The translations under genes were made by a program, and so were the position numbers. From Bombella saccharophila (GTDB lineage Bacteria > Pseudomonadota > Alphaproteobacteria > Acetobacterales > Acetobacteraceae), in assembly GCF_026385475.1 (NCBI RefSeq), contig NZ_JANIDW010000003.1:1-64000 (forward strand): DNA of 64,000 nt, read 5' to 3'. Within the stretch, counting starts at the first letter, position 1; each line of letters opens with the position of its first letter. This document shows, in pieces, positions 9,018 to 18,209 of the stretch. The notes beneath the pieces were generated by a model. It saw only the letters and a program-made list of their open reading frames with translations, had not been told where the DNA came from and made no database searches.

Positions 9018-9353
9018 GGGGAAGTCTCCTGGCATTGAGTAAAGACACAAAGTCATGCTGACCATTCTATCAGGAAAAAGTTGGAATCCTATGGTGGAGA
9101 CAATGAGAGAATAGAGAGATGTTCGTGTCTTTTCGATTCGATACTATATGCTGTTTGCTGGGCATTTTGAGAGTCCAGCATGATCATTTCTTACAGAAAT
9201 ATAACAAAGATGTGATGAAGTAAGGTTAATTATTAATGATTTATCCAATAATTGTTGCTTCTGTAGAAATTATCTAGACAGGGCGCGTAAGAAGATTTTA
9301 AAATCTGCCATATTTCGTATGCCTTCGTTTTAGCCTGAGGATAGTGTGTTTTA
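9018..9353. other. 336-base divergent intergenic region
   Basis: Lies between the divergent clpS and D,D-carboxypeptidase genes and must hold promoters for both. It is AT-rich, especially 9180-9330. A weak TGCTGG/CCAGCA inverted repeat lies near 9157-9182. I see no RNA gene or small reading frame that I can support, and no promoter pair convincing enough to place. Confidence 0.5.
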
Positions 9354-10349
9354 ATGCGTCCGTTCTTTCGCCGTACCGTATTGTCTTTTGCCGTGGGCTT
9401 GGTAACGCTTGTTGGTACAGCGCGGGCTCAGTTTGCTGGTCATGTCTCTTCTATCGTGCTGAATGCACGGACAGGGGCTGTCCTCTCTGAAGATGATGCG
9501 GATTTGGAGCGGTATCCCGCCTCTTTGACGAAGATGATGACATTGTACCTCACCTTCCAAGCGTTGGAGCGCGGGACAATTACGCTGGATGACGAGATGC
9601 CCGTCTCCATCCATGCCTCTGTACAGGCTCCTTCTAAATTAGGGCTGAGGCCGGGCACACATCTGACGGTGGAGCAAGCGATTCTCGCATTAGTGACAAA
9701 GTCCGCTAATGATGCGGCCTGTGTGCTGGGTGAGTATCTAGGTGGTGGGGATGAAACACGCTTTGCTGCGCATATGACCTTCCAAGCACGCCGTTTGGGG
9801 ATGGCTCATACGACATTCCGCAATGCGTCTGGCTTGCCAGACCCCGACCAAGTGACGACAGCGCGGGATTTGGGGGTTCTAGCGCGGTCTTTATTGCGGG
9901 ATTATCCGCAATATTATCATTATTTCGGGGTGCGGCAATTTGCCTTCCGTCGTCATATGATCCCAAATCATGACCCTCTGTTGGATGTGTATCAGGGGGC
10001 TGACGGCTTTAAGACAGGCTATACCGAGCTTGCTGGCCATAATCTTGTAAGCTCTGCTCAGCAGGGAGAGACGCGCTTAATCGCTGTTGAGATGGGGGCG
10101 CCAAGCAACGCCAGCCGTAATGAGACTATGATTTCTTTGCTGGATGATGGTTTTACGAAGGTCGGGCAAGCGCCATTGCCGCTTATTAAAAAGCCGGGTG
10201 CTTATGCTGTGGCGTGGCGTGGGGAACATCGCGCTGTGCGGGTAAAGCATATGCATCGCAATGTTATGTTGGTGAGCTATCGTGCTCATGGGGCACCGCG
10301 TGGTTTGCGTCATTCTTGGGCATCGCGGCGTGGGCACCATCGTTCCTGA
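9354..10349 (+). CDS. D-alanyl-D-alanine carboxypeptidase (penicillin-binding protein)
   Basis: Serine DD-peptidase that trims the terminal D-Ala from peptidoglycan stem peptides in the periplasm. A signal peptide ends at TARA (about residue 25). The three active-site motifs are present: SLTK (Ser57, Lys60), SAN (117-119) and KTG (220-222). At 331 residues it is shorter than PBP5-type enzymes; the C-terminal beta domain is reduced and no amphipathic membrane anchor is obvious, so it may be soluble in the periplasm. It stands alone after a long intergenic region, with map about 80 bases downstream. Confidence 0.92.
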   Translation: MRPFFRRTVLSFAVGLVTLVGTARAQFAGHVSSIVLNARTGAVLSEDDADLERYPASLTKMMTLYLTFQALERGTITLDDEMPVSIHASVQAPSKLGLRPGTHLTVEQAILALVTKSANDAACVLGEYLGGGDETRFAAHMTFQARRLGMAHTTFRNASGLPDPDQVTTARDLGVLARSLLRDYPQYYHYFGVRQFAFRRHMIPNHDPLLDVYQGADGFKTGYTELAGHNLVSSAQQGETRLIAVEMGAPSNASRNETMISLLDDGFTKVGQAPLPLIKKPGAYAVAWRGEHRAVRVKHMHRNVMLVSYRAHGAPRGLRHSWASRRGHHRS

Positions 10350-10428
10350 TCCTATTGTAGATTACAGAGAGCAGTAGATAGGGGTGCGTGCGTAGGACGC
10401 CTTTTCAGTATAAGGACTATCAAACGGT

Positions 10429-11229
10429 ATGGCTTCTCAAGATGGGCGTAATATCCAGCATTATACGGCAGAGGATTTTAAGCACCTCAAAGCGGCAGGG
10501 CAGCTAGCTGCGGCAACGCTGGATATGATTACCGAGCATGTCCGCCCCGGTATTACAACGGGTGAGTTGGATAAAATCATCCATGATTATACGTTAGCTC
10601 ATGGGGCCACACCGGCTCCTTTGAATTATCATGGCTTTCCTAAATCATGCTGTATTTCGCTGAACCATGTTGTCTGCCATGGCATCCCCGGTGAGCGGCG
10701 TTTGCAGGAAGGTGATGTACTTAATATTGATGTCACTTCCATCTTAAACGGGTGGTATGGTGATACGTCGCGCATGTATGTGGTGGGCAAGCCCCCGCGC
10801 AAAGCAGAAAAATTGATCGACCTGACCTATCAAGCCCTTATGCTGGGGATAGAGCAGGTCCGCCCCGGTGCAACGCTAGGGGATATTGGTTATGCCATTC
10901 AAAGCTTTGCGGAGAAGCATCGCCTTGGTGTCGTGCGGGATTTTTGTGGGCATGGCATTGGGCGTAGTTTCCATGAAGCCCCGAGTGTTCTCCATTACGG
11001 GCGGCCCGGTCAGGGCACGGTTTTGGAGGCAGGTATGGTCTTTACCATTGAGCCTATGTTGAATCTCGGTAAGCCGGATGTGAAAGTCCTCGCTGATGAA
11101 TGGACAGCTGTGACGCGGGATCGCTCTTTATCCGCTCAATTTGAGCATCAGCTTGGCGTGACAGAAGATGGGTACGAGATTTTTACCCTCTCACCGCGTG
11201 GTTACACAAAGCCGCCTTACGCTGTTTAA
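10429..11229 (+). CDS. map: Methionine aminopeptidase, type I
   Basis: Removes the initiator methionine from nascent proteins. The 266 residues show the pita-bread metallopeptidase pattern: NIDVTSILNGWYGDTSRMY with the two aspartate ligands, FCGHGIGRSFHEAP with a histidine ligand, FTIEPM with a glutamate and a final QFEHQ glutamate. No SH3-binding extension is present, as expected for type Ia. A short gap separates it from ggt on the same strand. Confidence 0.96.
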   Translation: MASQDGRNIQHYTAEDFKHLKAAGQLAAATLDMITEHVRPGITTGELDKIIHDYTLAHGATPAPLNYHGFPKSCCISLNHVVCHGIPGERRLQEGDVLNIDVTSILNGWYGDTSRMYVVGKPPRKAEKLIDLTYQALMLGIEQVRPGATLGDIGYAIQSFAEKHRLGVVRDFCGHGIGRSFHEAPSVLHYGRPGQGTVLEAGMVFTIEPMLNLGKPDVKVLADEWTAVTRDRSLSAQFEHQLGVTEDGYEIFTLSPRGYTKPPYAV

Positions 11230-11244
11230 GGGGGTAGAGGGGGT

Positions 11245-13068
11245 ATGATGGCGTGGCGTAAGAGAGCAATGCGGCTGGTTATCGGGGCATTGTGCGTTGG
11301 TATGGTGCCTTTTTGCCAAGCAGAGCCGCTTAGTGCCGACCATGACCCCCTTGCTTATGGGCCAGATACAACCCGCCCCGGCCTTTTGGTTAGAGGGGAG
11401 CGGGGGATGGTGGTCTCCGCTCAGCATTTAGCCTCAGAGGCAGGAGCGCGTATTTTGCGTGAAGGCGGTAATGCGGCAGATGCGGCGGTGGCTGTTGGTT
11501 ATGCGTTAGCCGTCGTTTATCCCGCAGCGGGAAATCTGGGTGGGGGTGGGTTTATGACCCTTCGCCCCCCGCATGGCCCAGCTGTGTTTATCGACTTCCG
11601 CGAACATGCCCCTTTGCGGGCACAGCCTGATATGTATGTAGATGCTGCAGGGCATGTGAAGCCGGGCCTCTCTACCATTGGTTGGCAAGCTGTAGCGGTA
11701 CCGGGGACGGTTGCCGGGCTGGAGGCTGTGCGTAAACGCTGGGGGCGGTTAAGCCGTGCGCAGGATATGGCCCCAGCCATTGCTCTCGCACGAGATGGCT
11801 TTGTGCTGGAGGAAGGCGATGTAGAGCTTTTGCATACATCGACAGATTATTTCCGCCAAGATGAGTATGCGCGCGGTATTTTCCTTCGCCCTGATGGGTC
11901 AGAGCTCGCTGTAGGGGACCGGCTTATCCAGCCCGGTTTAGCGCGCTCTTTAGCGTTAATTGCTCAACAAGGTGACCGCGCATTTTATCACGGACCGATT
12001 GCGGCGGAGATTTTGCGTGTGGCTCGCTTAGGGGGTGGCTTGCTTACAGAGGCGGACTTCCACGCCTATAAGCCGCGTTTTATGGAGCCCATACGGTGTG
12101 CTTATCGGGGCTATCAGATTGAGACTGCCCCGCCCCCAAGTGGGGGTGGTGTTGCGCTATGTGAGATTCTGAACATCCTCTCTGGCTATAATATGACCCA
12201 GCTGGGGTTACATAGCGCGCAAGCTGTGCGTTACGAGATTGAGGCGATGCGCCATGCTTATTCTGACAGGCGTGACCTTGGCGACCCCGCTTTTGTGCAA
12301 AATCCGGTCTCTTATTTAACAGACCCCGCCTATGCGGCACAGATTCGCGCAGCTTTACCAGCGCATCATGCTATTGCGTCCGATGCTTTGTTTGTCGGTC
12401 AGCCCGGCCCTAGCCATGTGGCCCATGCTGGGGCGGAGCCAGCGGAGGAGAAGCATGAGACAACGCATTTCTCCACTATTGACGCCCAAGGTATGGCGGT
12501 CTCCACAACCTATACGCTCAATGGTTGGTTTGGGGCTGGCGTTATGGGCGGGCGGACCGGCATTTGGATGAATGATGAGATGGATGATTTTTCCATCAAG
12601 CCTGGTGAGCCGAATATGTTTGGCCTTGTTGGGTCTGCGGCTAATGCGATTGCCCCGGGTAAGACGCCTCTTTCCTCCATGTCGCCTACGATTATTAGCC
12701 GTGAGGGCAAGGTGGTTATGGTCACTGGTAGCCCCGGCGGGTCGCGTATTCCGACCATTGTGCTTTCAAGCTTATTGGGGGTGGTGGATTACGGGTTGGA
12801 TTTAGCCCAGGCGGTTGATCTCCCACGCCTGCATGAGCAATGGAAGCCAGATAGTGTGGAGATGGAGAGCGGCGCGCTTAGCCCCGAGGTGCAAAAGACG
12901 TTGGAGCATATGGGGTATCATTTCATCGCGCATCGCCCATGGGGGATTACGGAGGCAATTTTGGTAGGTGGGCCACGTTTGGGTATGCAGCCTTCTGCTA
13001 AGGCGATCGGGCCGTTTTATGGGGTGGCGGACCCGCGCCATCCCGGTGGTGGGGCTGTCGCTCCGTAA
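11245..13068 (+). CDS. ggt: Gamma-glutamyltranspeptidase
   Basis: Ntn-hydrolase that cleaves gamma-glutamyl bonds of glutathione and transfers the glutamyl group, normally in the periplasm. The N-terminus has a signal peptide (hydrophobic run about 9-24, ending FCQA). The body begins with the family pattern VSAQHLASEAGARILREGGNAADAAVA. The autoprocessing threonine should be Thr406 in HETTHFSTID, splitting a large and a small subunit. The PSGGGV and GSPGGSRIPT motifs typical of the active site are present. Length 607 is normal. It starts 16 bases after map. Confidence 0.94.
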   Translation: MMAWRKRAMRLVIGALCVGMVPFCQAEPLSADHDPLAYGPDTTRPGLLVRGERGMVVSAQHLASEAGARILREGGNAADAAVAVGYALAVVYPAAGNLGGGGFMTLRPPHGPAVFIDFREHAPLRAQPDMYVDAAGHVKPGLSTIGWQAVAVPGTVAGLEAVRKRWGRLSRAQDMAPAIALARDGFVLEEGDVELLHTSTDYFRQDEYARGIFLRPDGSELAVGDRLIQPGLARSLALIAQQGDRAFYHGPIAAEILRVARLGGGLLTEADFHAYKPRFMEPIRCAYRGYQIETAPPPSGGGVALCEILNILSGYNMTQLGLHSAQAVRYEIEAMRHAYSDRRDLGDPAFVQNPVSYLTDPAYAAQIRAALPAHHAIASDALFVGQPGPSHVAHAGAEPAEEKHETTHFSTIDAQGMAVSTTYTLNGWFGAGVMGGRTGIWMNDEMDDFSIKPGEPNMFGLVGSAANAIAPGKTPLSSMSPTIISREGKVVMVTGSPGGSRIPTIVLSSLLGVVDYGLDLAQAVDLPRLHEQWKPDSVEMESGALSPEVQKTLEHMGYHFIAHRPWGITEAILVGGPRLGMQPSAKAIGPFYGVADPRHPGGGAVAP

Positions 13069-13108
13069 AGGGCTTGCCATCCCCCCCACCTTTCATGCTA
13101 GAAGCCGC

Positions 13109-13208
13109 GTGGGGGATCGGCCCTGGGCGGTTGACTTGCGAACCCGGTCAGGCCCGGAAGGGAGCAGCCGTAGTGAGATCGTATCGGGTCGGGTGTCCGG
13201 TCTTCCAC
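13109..13208 (+). ncRNA. ffs: Signal recognition particle RNA (4.5S, small type)
   Basis: Contains the diagnostic apical SRP domain GGTCAGGCCCGGAAGGGAGC starting at 13147, with the GGAA tetraloop and the adjacent asymmetric loop. The flanks GTGGGGGATCGG (from 13109) and CCGGTCTTCCAC (to 13208) pair into a terminal helix allowing G-U pairs, which sets the roughly 100-base boundaries. It binds Ffh to target membrane proteins. The location directly before dnaX is frequent in alphaproteobacteria. Confidence 0.93.
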
Positions 13209-13305
13209 CTGTTAGGCTTTGGAGGTACAAAGTCTGCGGGCTTAGAGAAATGCCCTCCGCGTGGTCTTTTCCAGAACATGAGAGCTGTGGGAGGCCAGAA
13301 CAGCC

Positions 13306-15381
13306 GTGACGGATGATGATGCTTTGCCCCTTCCCCCGGAAGAAGGTGGTGCAGGCTTTTTTGGTGATGCTGCCCCGCTAGAGGCTGCTCCCTCGGCAGG
13401 GGAGGGTACGCCTTATCGTGTTTTAGCGCGTAAATATCGCCCCCAAACATTTGATGACCTCATTGGCCAAGAGAGTTTAGTCCGTATTTTACGACGGGCT
13501 TTTGCTGTGGGGCGTGTGGCACATGCCTTTATGCTGACAGGGGTGCGCGGTGTGGGTAAGACCACAACCGCTCGGATTATTGCTCGCGCGCTTAATTGTA
13601 TCGGGCCAGATGGTAAAGGCGGCCCAACAGCGGAGCCATGCGGAGTTTGCCCTAATTGTAAGGCTATTTTGGCGGACCGTCACCCCGATGTGCTGGAGAT
13701 GGACGCAGCCTCTCGCACAGGTGTGGATGATGTGCGCGAGATTATTGAGGCCTCTCGCTTCCGCCCCATGCAAGCGCGGATGAAGGTCTTTGTTATTGAC
13801 GAAGTGCATATGCTCTCGCGCAATGCGTTTAACGCGTTGCTTAAAACGCTAGAGGAACCTCCCGCGCAGGTAACGTTCATTTTCGCTACGACAGAATTGC
13901 GGAAGGTTCCTGTCACGGTCTTATCGCGCTGTCAGCGTTTTGACCTCCAACGTGTACCGCAAGCTATGTTGGCTGAGCATTTTGCGCGCATTGCCCAAAA
14001 AGAAGGGGCAACGCTGGAGGAAGGGGCTTTATCGCTCATCGCGCGTGCAGCTGACGGTTCGGTGCGTGATGGGTTGTCATTGCTTGACCAAGCGATTGCC
14101 CAAGGGGCGTCCGATACTGCTGCGGTAGCGGATATGCTTGGTCTAGCAGACCGTGGCTTGGTGTTCGACCTCTTAGAGGCGGCTTTACGTGGGCAGGTGG
14201 CTGAGGTCCTCACCATGGCAGAGCAAGCCTATGCCCGGGGGGCAGACCTTGGCGTGTTGCTGACCGATGTGCTGGATGTGCTGCATCTGCTCTCGCGCCT
14301 TAAGGCCCTGCCTAGCCTGCGCGAAGGGAACGAGCTGCCAGAGATGGAGCGTGTTCGTGGTGGGGTGATTATTGAGCATGTCGGGGCGAGCGTTTTAGGT
14401 CGTGCATGGCAATTAGTGCTGAAAGGTCTGGCAGAGGTCGATATGGCCCCCGACCGCCGCCAAGCGGCTGAGATGGTTTTGATTCGCCTCTGCCACGCAA
14501 GTTTACTGCCAACCCCTGCACATTTGGTGCGTCAGTTGCAGGAGGTTCCCGCAGCAGAGCTTCATAAAACAGCGGGAGGAGCGCACCCAAACGGGCCATC
14601 TGGTGGGGCGTCACCTCGTGGGGCGGCAGGGCCAGCGGAGCATATGGGGCAACAGCAGCCCCCAAGCCGTGCCGCGGCAACGCCTTCTTCTACAGCGTCT
14701 TATCAGGGGCAGAATGTACCTTCTGGCCCCGTAGTGCGGGGGAGTGCGATGGCGCAGCCACAGTCTGCTATGGAGGCAGAGGCGCAAACCAGCCCCGCCC
14801 CGCAGCCTTTGCGCTTAGCAACCGAGAATGGGAGCCCCGTTGCTGCACCAATCATGCCACAACCGACCTTAGGTGAGGCGGAAGGGAGTATTCCCCCCAT
14901 GCCGCGTAGCTGGCGGGAAATGGTGGCGTTGGTAGGCCAGCAAAAAGAGGCGCATCTTCATGGTGTGTTGCGTCATTTGGGGCATTTGGTAGAGTTTGCC
15001 CCGCCCCGCGTTGTGTTGCGCATTGCTGATGAGGATAAGGAGCGTAAAAGGCAGGCTTTTCGGACGCTTATCGCGCTGTTAGAGCGGCTTTATCCCGGCC
15101 GGTGGGAGGTTCTGCCCTCCGAGGCGGCGGGGGAGCCGACATTAGATGAGCAGGGGGCGGAGATTATTGCTTTGCATAAGGATAAAGCAAAGCAACATCC
15201 GCTTGTTAAAGCGATTTTACAGCGTTTTCCCAAAGCAGAAATTGGCGAGGTGCGGGATCATACGTTGGATGATTATGGCCTCCCACCAGAGATGATTGTT
15301 CCATTAGGGGAGGATGTCCCCCCTGGTTTTGAGTTCGCCCCACCGGATGCCGATTATGCCAATGAGGATGAGTTTGAATAA
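13306..15381 (+). CDS. dnaX: DNA polymerase III subunits gamma and tau
   Basis: Clamp-loader ATPase of the replicative polymerase. After about 45 N-terminal residues comes YRPQTFDDLIGQE, Walker A GVRGVGKTTTARI, a zinc knuckle PCGVCPNC, VFVIDEVHMLS and the sensor region. A proline/alanine-rich linker (about 420-530) leads to the tau-specific C-terminal domain, giving 691 residues. The start is GTG at 13306, with GGGAGGCC about 11 bases upstream. No obvious slippery A-run for a short gamma form was noticed. It leads the conserved dnaX-ybaB-recR order. Confidence 0.95.
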   Translation: MTDDDALPLPPEEGGAGFFGDAAPLEAAPSAGEGTPYRVLARKYRPQTFDDLIGQESLVRILRRAFAVGRVAHAFMLTGVRGVGKTTTARIIARALNCIGPDGKGGPTAEPCGVCPNCKAILADRHPDVLEMDAASRTGVDDVREIIEASRFRPMQARMKVFVIDEVHMLSRNAFNALLKTLEEPPAQVTFIFATTELRKVPVTVLSRCQRFDLQRVPQAMLAEHFARIAQKEGATLEEGALSLIARAADGSVRDGLSLLDQAIAQGASDTAAVADMLGLADRGLVFDLLEAALRGQVAEVLTMAEQAYARGADLGVLLTDVLDVLHLLSRLKALPSLREGNELPEMERVRGGVIIEHVGASVLGRAWQLVLKGLAEVDMAPDRRQAAEMVLIRLCHASLLPTPAHLVRQLQEVPAAELHKTAGGAHPNGPSGGASPRGAAGPAEHMGQQQPPSRAAATPSSTASYQGQNVPSGPVVRGSAMAQPQSAMEAEAQTSPAPQPLRLATENGSPVAAPIMPQPTLGEAEGSIPPMPRSWREMVALVGQQKEAHLHGVLRHLGHLVEFAPPRVVLRIADEDKERKRQAFRTLIALLERLYPGRWEVLPSEAAGEPTLDEQGAEIIALHKDKAKQHPLVKAILQRFPKAEIGEVRDHTLDDYGLPPEMIVPLGEDVPPGFEFAPPDADYANEDEFE

Positions 15382-15408
15382 GCAGCCCTTTTTTGGAGGA
15401 GTGATGTT

Positions 15409-15732
15409 ATGAAGAATCTGGCTGGTATGATGAAGCAGGCCACCCAAATGCAAGCCCGCATGAAGGAAGCCCAAGCGAAGTTGGAACGCTTGGAGATTGA
15501 GGGTACGGCAGGTAATGGCCTTGTTCGTTTGAGCATGACGGGGAAAGGCGTGTTGAAAGCCATTACTATCGACCCCAAATTGGCAGACCCAGAGGATATG
15601 GAAACATTGCAGGATTTAATCCTGGCCGCTTTTGCTGATGCACGCACAAAGGTTGAAGCTACCAGTGCTGAGGAGATGAAGCAGGTGACAGGTGGGTTGC
15701 AGTTACCACCGGGCATGGACTTGCCCTTCTAA
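15409..15732 (+). CDS. YbaB/EbfC family nucleoid-associated protein
   Basis: Small DNA-binding protein of 107 residues with the family plan: an N-terminal helix ([25 protein letters not shown]), a beta hairpin with [22 protein letters not shown] and a C-terminal helix. Such proteins dimerise like tweezers and bind DNA. GGAGG stands about 10 bases before the ATG. It sits between dnaX and recR, its usual place, probably in one operon. Confidence 0.93.
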   Translation: MKNLAGMMKQATQMQARMKEAQAKLERLEIEGTAGNGLVRLSMTGKGVLKAITIDPKLADPEDMETLQDLILAAFADARTKVEATSAEEMKQVTGGLQLPPGMDLPF

Positions 15733-15754
15733 AAAGTGAGGACCATCATAGACC

Positions 15755-16351
15755 GTGCGTATAAGCCCTGAGATTGACGCTCTTATCACTCGTCTTGCCC
15801 GCTTACCCGGCCTTGGCCCACGCTCGGCACGGCGGGCGGCCTTAGCCCTTTTGCAAGCCCCAGAGACACGTTTACAGCCCTTGATGGGGGCGATGCAGCA
15901 GGCCGCGCAGACGATTCAAACCTGCCCAGAATGTGGCAATTTGGATAGCTGTAGCCCTTGCTCTCTTTGTGCGGACCCGCAGCGTGATGGGTCTGTCATT
16001 TGTGTGGTGGAGAGTGTGGGTGATTTATGGGCGTTGGAGCGTGCAGGGATGCATCGCGGGCGGTATCAGGTGTTAGGTGGGGTTCTTTCTGCTCTTTCAG
16101 GCTGTGGACCGGAGGATTTAAACCTTGAGGGCTTGATGAAGCATGTGGAGCAAGGCGCGGTGAAGGAGGTTATCCTTGCCCTAGGGGCCACGGTGGAAGG
16201 GGCAACAACGGCTCATTGGCTGCAAGAAAAGCTCGCCCCTTACCCGGTGATTGTGAGCCGGTTGGGTCATGGCGTCCCGATGGGCGGGGCGTTAGATGTG
16301 TTAGATGAAGGCACATTGGCTGCGGCTATGTCCTCACGCAAGGCGTTATAG
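15755..16351 (+). CDS. recR: Recombination mediator RecR
   Basis: Works with RecF and RecO to load RecA at single-strand gaps. The 198 residues show the N-terminal helix-hairpin-helix (LARLPGLGPRSARRAAL), a four-cysteine zinc finger (CPECGNLDSCSPCSLC) and a Toprim domain (VICVVESVGDLWALE), all normal. The start is a GTG at 15755, because the protein begins at MRISPEIDAL as expected. It ends directly before an SDR gene on the same strand. Confidence 0.95.
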   Translation: MRISPEIDALITRLARLPGLGPRSARRAALALLQAPETRLQPLMGAMQQAAQTIQTCPECGNLDSCSPCSLCADPQRDGSVICVVESVGDLWALERAGMHRGRYQVLGGVLSALSGCGPEDLNLEGLMKHVEQGAVKEVILALGATVEGATTAHWLQEKLAPYPVIVSRLGHGVPMGGALDVLDEGTLAAAMSSRKAL

Positions 16352-16352
16352 G

Positions 16353-17105
16353 ATGATGGGTCTCTCGCCCCACATGCCGCGTGTGGCGTTAGTGACGGGT
16401 GGAGCGCGGCGTCTCGGCCGGGCAATGGTGGAGATGCTGGCAGCGGAAGGATTTGCCGTTGCTATCCATTATCGTAACAGCCGGGATGAGGCCGAAGCCC
16501 TATTGCGCCAGATTGGCGGGCGGGGCTGTGTGGTGCAGGCAGACCTTGCCGATGAGGCCGCCTTATTGCCGATGATGGAGCATGTTACCGCCCAGCTTGG
16601 CGCGCTGGGGGTGCTCATCAATAATGCATCAGTGTTTGAGCGGGATGAGTTTGGCAGTGTGACGCGTCAGAGTTGGGATGCGCATATGGAGCCAAATCTC
16701 CGTGCGCCTTTTGTGCTCTCCCAAGCCATGGCGGAGGCCCTGCCAGAGGGGGCTGAAGGTCTGATTGTGAATATGTTGGACCAACGCGTATGGAATCTCA
16801 CGCCGCATTTTGTCAGCTATACAGTAGCGCGCTCTGCTTTATGGAGCTTGACGCGTACGATGGCTTTGGGGTTGGCCCCACGCGTGCGGGTAAATGCGAT
16901 TGGCCCCGGCCCGGTCTTGCCGGCTGCTGGGCAGTCTTTGGAGCATTTTGAGGCGATGTGCCAGCGTACACCGCTGCATCGTGGGGCAGATGTTGAGGAA
17001 ATTGCGGCGATTGCCCGCATGTTCCTCATGCTGCCATCTGTTACGGGGCAGATGCTCGCCCCTGATGGGGGACAACATTTAAACTGGTCGCCCCCGGCGT
17101 TGTAA
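16353..17105 (+). CDS. SDR oxidoreductase, pteridine-reductase-like
   Basis: Short-chain dehydrogenase with the dinucleotide motif TGGARRLG (15-22), an HYRNS segment of the NADPH-binding type, NNAS (90-93) and a PGP motif in AIGPGPVLP. The pattern resembles FolM/pteridine reductases that reduce dihydropterins. The catalytic YxxxK is changed: Tyr156 is present but position 160 is Arg (TAT ... CGC), so activity may be altered. I chose the ATG at 16353, just after the recR stop; MPRVALVTGG at 16374 is an alternative. The gene overlaps a convergent reading frame by about 65 bases at its 3' end. Confidence 0.75.
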   Translation: MMGLSPHMPRVALVTGGARRLGRAMVEMLAAEGFAVAIHYRNSRDEAEALLRQIGGRGCVVQADLADEAALLPMMEHVTAQLGALGVLINNASVFERDEFGSVTRQSWDAHMEPNLRAPFVLSQAMAEALPEGAEGLIVNMLDQRVWNLTPHFVSYTVARSALWSLTRTMALGLAPRVRVNAIGPGPVLPAAGQSLEHFEAMCQRTPLHRGADVEEIAAIARMFLMLPSVTGQMLAPDGGQHLNWSPPAL

Positions 17106-17580
17106 CAGGCGTTAGAGCCGCGCGGTTATAGCGTTCTATCAGATACGCCAAAGGCTTGCCGTCTGCTTTGCGGCGAAGAATGGCGCGATTTTCTATGATG
17201 ATAAGCGGCGGGAGGCTCCCCATAGGGCGACTCAGACGTTGGCGATAGAAATGCCCTTCCCCCACAGCGCGGCCAAAGGGTGTATGACCATCGGCTAAAA
17301 GTGTGCGTGCTTGTGGGGTGAGGCGGTCTGGTAGGTAAAGATTCCACGCTTCGGAAAGTGCCGTACCTTCACAGAGGAGGAGCACATGGCGGGTGGTTAA
17401 GTGGCCATCAGAAGGGGCGTTGAGGGCATGACGTGCCTCATTATGGAGGGAAGCCGGAGTGTCTGCGCCTAATAAGCGTGCCGTTATGGGGATAGGGCAG
17501 CGTTGTTGTAACACAGCCGTGGCACTATCGCGTTGGTTTAGCTCTTGGGTGAGGGTGGCTATTGCGGTGGGCTGTGCCAT
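17041..17580 (-). CDS. Putative chorismate-lyase-like protein
   Basis: About 179 residues from the ATG at 17580. Segments NQRDSATAVLQQRC, TRHVLLLCEGTALSEAWNLYLPDRL and TPFGRAV resemble proteins of the chorismate pyruvate-lyase (UbiC/UTRA) fold as I remember them, where an arginine before VLL and the PFGR stretch line the pocket. A GTG at 17637 would add a signal-peptide-like run but falls inside the stem of the upstream terminator, so I prefer the ATG; neither has a good Shine-Dalgarno. Its last 65 bases overlap the convergent SDR gene. Function is tentative. Confidence 0.5.
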   Translation of the reverse strand: MAQPTAIATLTQELNQRDSATAVLQQRCPIPITARLLGADTPASLHNEARHALNAPSDGHLTTRHVLLLCEGTALSEAWNLYLPDRLTPQARTLLADGHTPFGRAVGEGHFYRQRLSRPMGSLPPLIIIENRAILRRKADGKPLAYLIERYNRAALTPVTTPGATSLNVVPHQGRASAP

Positions 17581-17624
17581 GATGGGGAGCGGAATGGCAG
17601 CGCAGCCTAGAAAATGGGCAATAG

Positions 17625-17658
17625 AAAAAAGCCGCACCCAAGGGAGGATACGGCTTTT
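17625..17658 (-). terminator. Intrinsic terminator after the FYDLN gene
   Basis: On the minus strand a 9-bp stem (GCCGTATCC at 17654-17646 with GGGTGCGGC at 17639-17631, two G-U pairs) and a 6-base loop are followed by six T residues (17630-17625). It lies about 70 bases beyond the FYDLN stop, so it should isolate the downstream chorismate-lyase-like gene from it. Confidence 0.75.
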
Positions 17659-17725
17659 GCCGGGGAGGTGCGCAAGGGCCTCCCCTTTAGGGGGGCATGA
17701 CCCCGGATGAGCATGAGAGCGTGAT

Positions 17726-18043
17726 TTAGGAGTCGTCACGCTCATCTTTATCGGTTGAGACCTCAATATCTTTGCTGATGTCATCGTCATCATCCAAATC
17801 ATCATCATCGGAGATGACATCATCATCTTCGCCTGTATCGAGGTCCACATCATCCTCGTGGTCCTCTTGGGAGAGGTTTTTGTCTTTCTCGTCTGCGAGC
17901 TCGCCCTCTTTCTTCAAGCGGGAGAGGTGGCTTGGCTGGGTTGTGCCGCATTTAGGGCAGACAACTGGCATGTTGTTGAGGTCATAAAAGCGCGCATTAC
18001 AATCGACGCAAGTCCGTTTCAGACCGAGTTCTGGTTTTGCCAT
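17726..18043 (-). CDS. FYDLN acid-domain zinc-ribbon protein
   Basis: Begins MAKPELGLKRTC and carries CVDCNARFYDLN followed by CPKCG, a four-cysteine ribbon around the FYDLN signature of an alphaproteobacterial family (TIGR02300 type). The C-terminal half is almost all Asp, Glu and Ser, which explains the dense GAT/GAC composition. Length is 105 residues. I start at 18043 where the family begins; an ATG at 18094 would add unrelated residues. It diverges from aroA, a common arrangement. Molecular function is unknown. Confidence 0.88.
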   Translation of the reverse strand: MAKPELGLKRTCVDCNARFYDLNNMPVVCPKCGTTQPSHLSRLKKEGELADEKDKNLSQEDHEDDVDLDTGEDDDVISDDDDLDDDDDISKDIEVSTDKDERDDS

Positions 18044-18209
18044 AATCTTGGAAGCCCGTATTGCCACAAAAGAGAAGTGTTTGGCCCATGCCACCGAAAT
18101 GCCCGCCTGTCAAATCATTCATGATAAGGAAGGGGACAGACTTTTCCCTTTAGATGCTGTAACCTCGCAGAATCAAACGCTCTAAACCGAGATAATGTGA
18201 CGTAAAATT

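Noticed and set aside
13069-13108. Part of the ggt-dnaX gap as a separate element
   Set aside because: Only the SRP RNA beginning at about 13109 is convincing; the rest shows nothing.
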